The notes below the pieces were generated by a model. It worked only from the letters and a program-made list of their open reading frames with translations, did not search any database and had not been told where the DNA came from. Below are positions 62,515 to 64,000 of a stretch of DNA of 64,000 bases, in pieces (the stretch's first letter is position 1; each line of letters starts with the position of its first letter). Origin of the DNA: Micrasema longulum (Eukaryota; Arthropoda; Insecta; Trichoptera; Brachycentridae); NCBI GenBank assembly GCA_022494885.1, contig JAGVSM010001130.1, forward strand, positions 1 through 64,000, written 5' to 3'. Made by a program: the position numbers and the translations under genes.

Positions 62515-63145
62515 TAACTTTACTAAAATCAACAAATGAGAGAATTGAAGAAATGTGGAGATTCAAACATAGGCAAAATAGTGGATGTTACACAGTGTGT
62601 AAAGTGACCAGATAAACCAGCCAATAACAGGTCGTAAGCCCTGTAAATGCTTAGACTTCCATATTTCCTCAATCCCTGTTGTAATTTGTAAATCTTAATG
62701 ACTCCCGAGGGGGTGAAATCCAGTCTTTTGTGTACAAACATTTGGACAAACTCAAATATTGTAATTAAACCAACTAGTCCAAGAAGAAGTTTAAAAATTA
62801 GAAAATTGTTTTCAAGCGTTGGCTAGCATGTGAAATAATTCAGTCAGATGAATCTCTTCACAACAATCAAGGTTTTCAATCAATCTCTTTAACTTCACTC
62901 AAATCAATAAATGGAAGAATTGAAGAAATGTGGATGTTCAAACATAGGCAAAATAGTAAATGTTTCACAGTGTGTAAAGTGGCCACTAAACCAGCCAATG
63001 ACAGGTCATAAGCCCTGTAAATGCCTAGACTTCCATATTCCACTTTTGTATGTATTCTCCACACCTGTTGTAGTTTGTTGATCTTATTGACTCCTGGGGG
63101 GGTGAATTCTAGGATTTTGTCTACAAACATTTGGACAAAAAAAAA
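62515..63145 (-). repeat. Satellite-like subfamily B, tandem (about 1.6 units)
   Basis: Two units in the same orientation with period about 386 bp (compare 'catttggacaaactcaaata' at 62740 and 'catttggacaaaa' at 63127). The minus strand is unusually open: YGSLGIYRAYDLSLAGL appears in both units and in 59877-59960. This may be chance. Confidence 0.85.
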
Positions 63146-63289
63146 GATATTTAAGATTGTAAGAAATACAATGATTTAAAAATATATATTCTAAATTATA
63201 TGCTCCCGAGGGATACTCCCTTTAGGCCTGGATGAGTCAATGTATTATAAACTAAACAATAACAGATCTTTTGTCAGAATTGATGATGA
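63146..63289. other. Short spacer
   Basis: AT-rich, nothing identified. Confidence 0.3.
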
Positions 63290-64000
63290 ATTGATAATTC
63301 AACAATATTTTGAGTTTGTCCAAATTTTTGTAGACAAGGACTGGATTCAACTCCCTGGGGAGCTGTTTATATTAACATATTACAACAGAGATGAAGAACA
63401 TTTAAGAAAAGGTAATATAGAAGTCTAGGCATCTACAGGGCTTATGACCTGTCAATGGCTGGTTTAAGTGGCCACTTTACACACTGTGTAACATTCACCA
63501 TTCTGCCTATATTTGAACATCTATATTCCTTCAGTTCTTTTTTTTATTTTTTTATTTGAAAATTTATTTATAAACCCTTACGGATTATTACATTCATATA
63601 ACATAAAATAATATATACATTTTTCATTTATACTCTGTTGTTCAAGATAATATTTTTTACATCTTTTGAAAAGTTTGTCTGAGTCTTTTGTTTAGTTTTG
63701 TCTGGTAGTTTATTATATAATTTCAGTCCCTGGTTCATTAGTCTTGATTGTCCTTGTCTTGTTTTAGAAAGTTGTATATCACCTGTTGATGTTTGTGAAG
63801 TTAAAGAGCTGAAACCTTTATTTATGCGGGTCATCTAATTGAATTATTTCACCTACATACTAGACAACGCCTGAAAATGTTATTTTTTCAATTTCTATAC
63901 TTCTTCATGGACCAGGTAATTTATCAACAATATTTTGAGTTTGTCCATATTTTTGTAGACAAGGACTGGATTCAACTCCTTGGGGAGCTGTTTATATTAA
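63290..64000 (+). repeat. Satellite-like subfamily A, tandem, interrupted, running off the window
   Basis: One unit from 'caatattttgagtttgtcca' (63303) to the same word at 63916 (period about 380 bp once the insertion is removed), then a second unit to the window end. It shows the junction 'ggagctgtttatattaacat' that links units. Confidence 0.85.
63541..63780 (-). pseudogene. LINE family J 3' end nested in the satellite-like unit
   Basis: Minus strand: KTRQGQSRLMNQGLKLYNKL, PDKTKQKTQTNFSKDVKNII, stop, 3' UTR with 'aatccgtaagggtttataaa' and poly(A) (T-run at 63541). It splits 'cagttcttt|tcacctgttgatg' of the host unit. No clear target duplication. Confidence 0.8.

Overview
The window looks like AT-rich, intron- and transposon-dense nuclear DNA of an insect. 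Supporting this are two candidate gustatory receptor (Gr) genes, several tRNA-derived SINEs with RNA polymerase III box A/B motifs, Helitrons with A|TC...CTAG|T ends, and many decayed non-LTR retrotransposons of RTE, CR1/L2 and Jockey-like type. The order of insect is not decided by the sequence. There are no bacterial operons, rRNA genes or CRISPR arrays.

Host genes are few. (1) 25048-25878 (+) is a large first exon of a Gr-like seven-transmembrane receptor; I could not find its later exons. (2) 36192-44532 (-) is a second Gr gene. I assembled it from four exons (44532-43709, 43010-42921, 38995-38854, 36349-36192) with GT/AG junctions and matching phases. It ends in a variant of the TYhhhhhQF motif (here SYSIVYNQL). 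One frame break lies in a run of 15 A in exon 1. The two genes point at each other and their first exons are almost the same length (277 and about 275 codons), both ending in phase 0. (3) 48618-48801 (+) is a GC-rich candidate first coding exon of an unidentified gene, preceded by a minisatellite.

Layout: 0-25 kb is nearly all decayed transposons. It includes a complete 1.0-kb hAT-like element with an 8-bp target duplication (12961-13981) and, just upstream of it, a 245-bp almost perfect palindrome (12615-12859). 25-26 kb holds Gr1. 26-36 kb holds LINE fragments, SINEs and foldback repeats. 36-44.5 kb is Gr2, whose introns contain a Helitron, LINEs and satellite-like repeats. 45-64 kb holds more LINEs, SINEs, a second Helitron, the GC-rich exon and tandem copies of a satellite-like family.

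Two signals deserve most attention. First, several small repeats fold on paper as type-I hammerhead ribozymes: stem I, CUGANGA, stem II, GAAA, a palindromic or near-palindromic stem III such as ACCGGU, then the cleavage site. The best are at 15336-15378 (-), 49271-49310 (-) and 9996-10039 (+), with decayed relatives elsewhere; such motifs are known from Penelope-like elements and retrozymes. Second, a family with a unit of about 390 bp and two subfamilies (A and B) occurs at about 13 loci, in tandem and in inverted head-to-head arrangements, including inside Gr2 introns.
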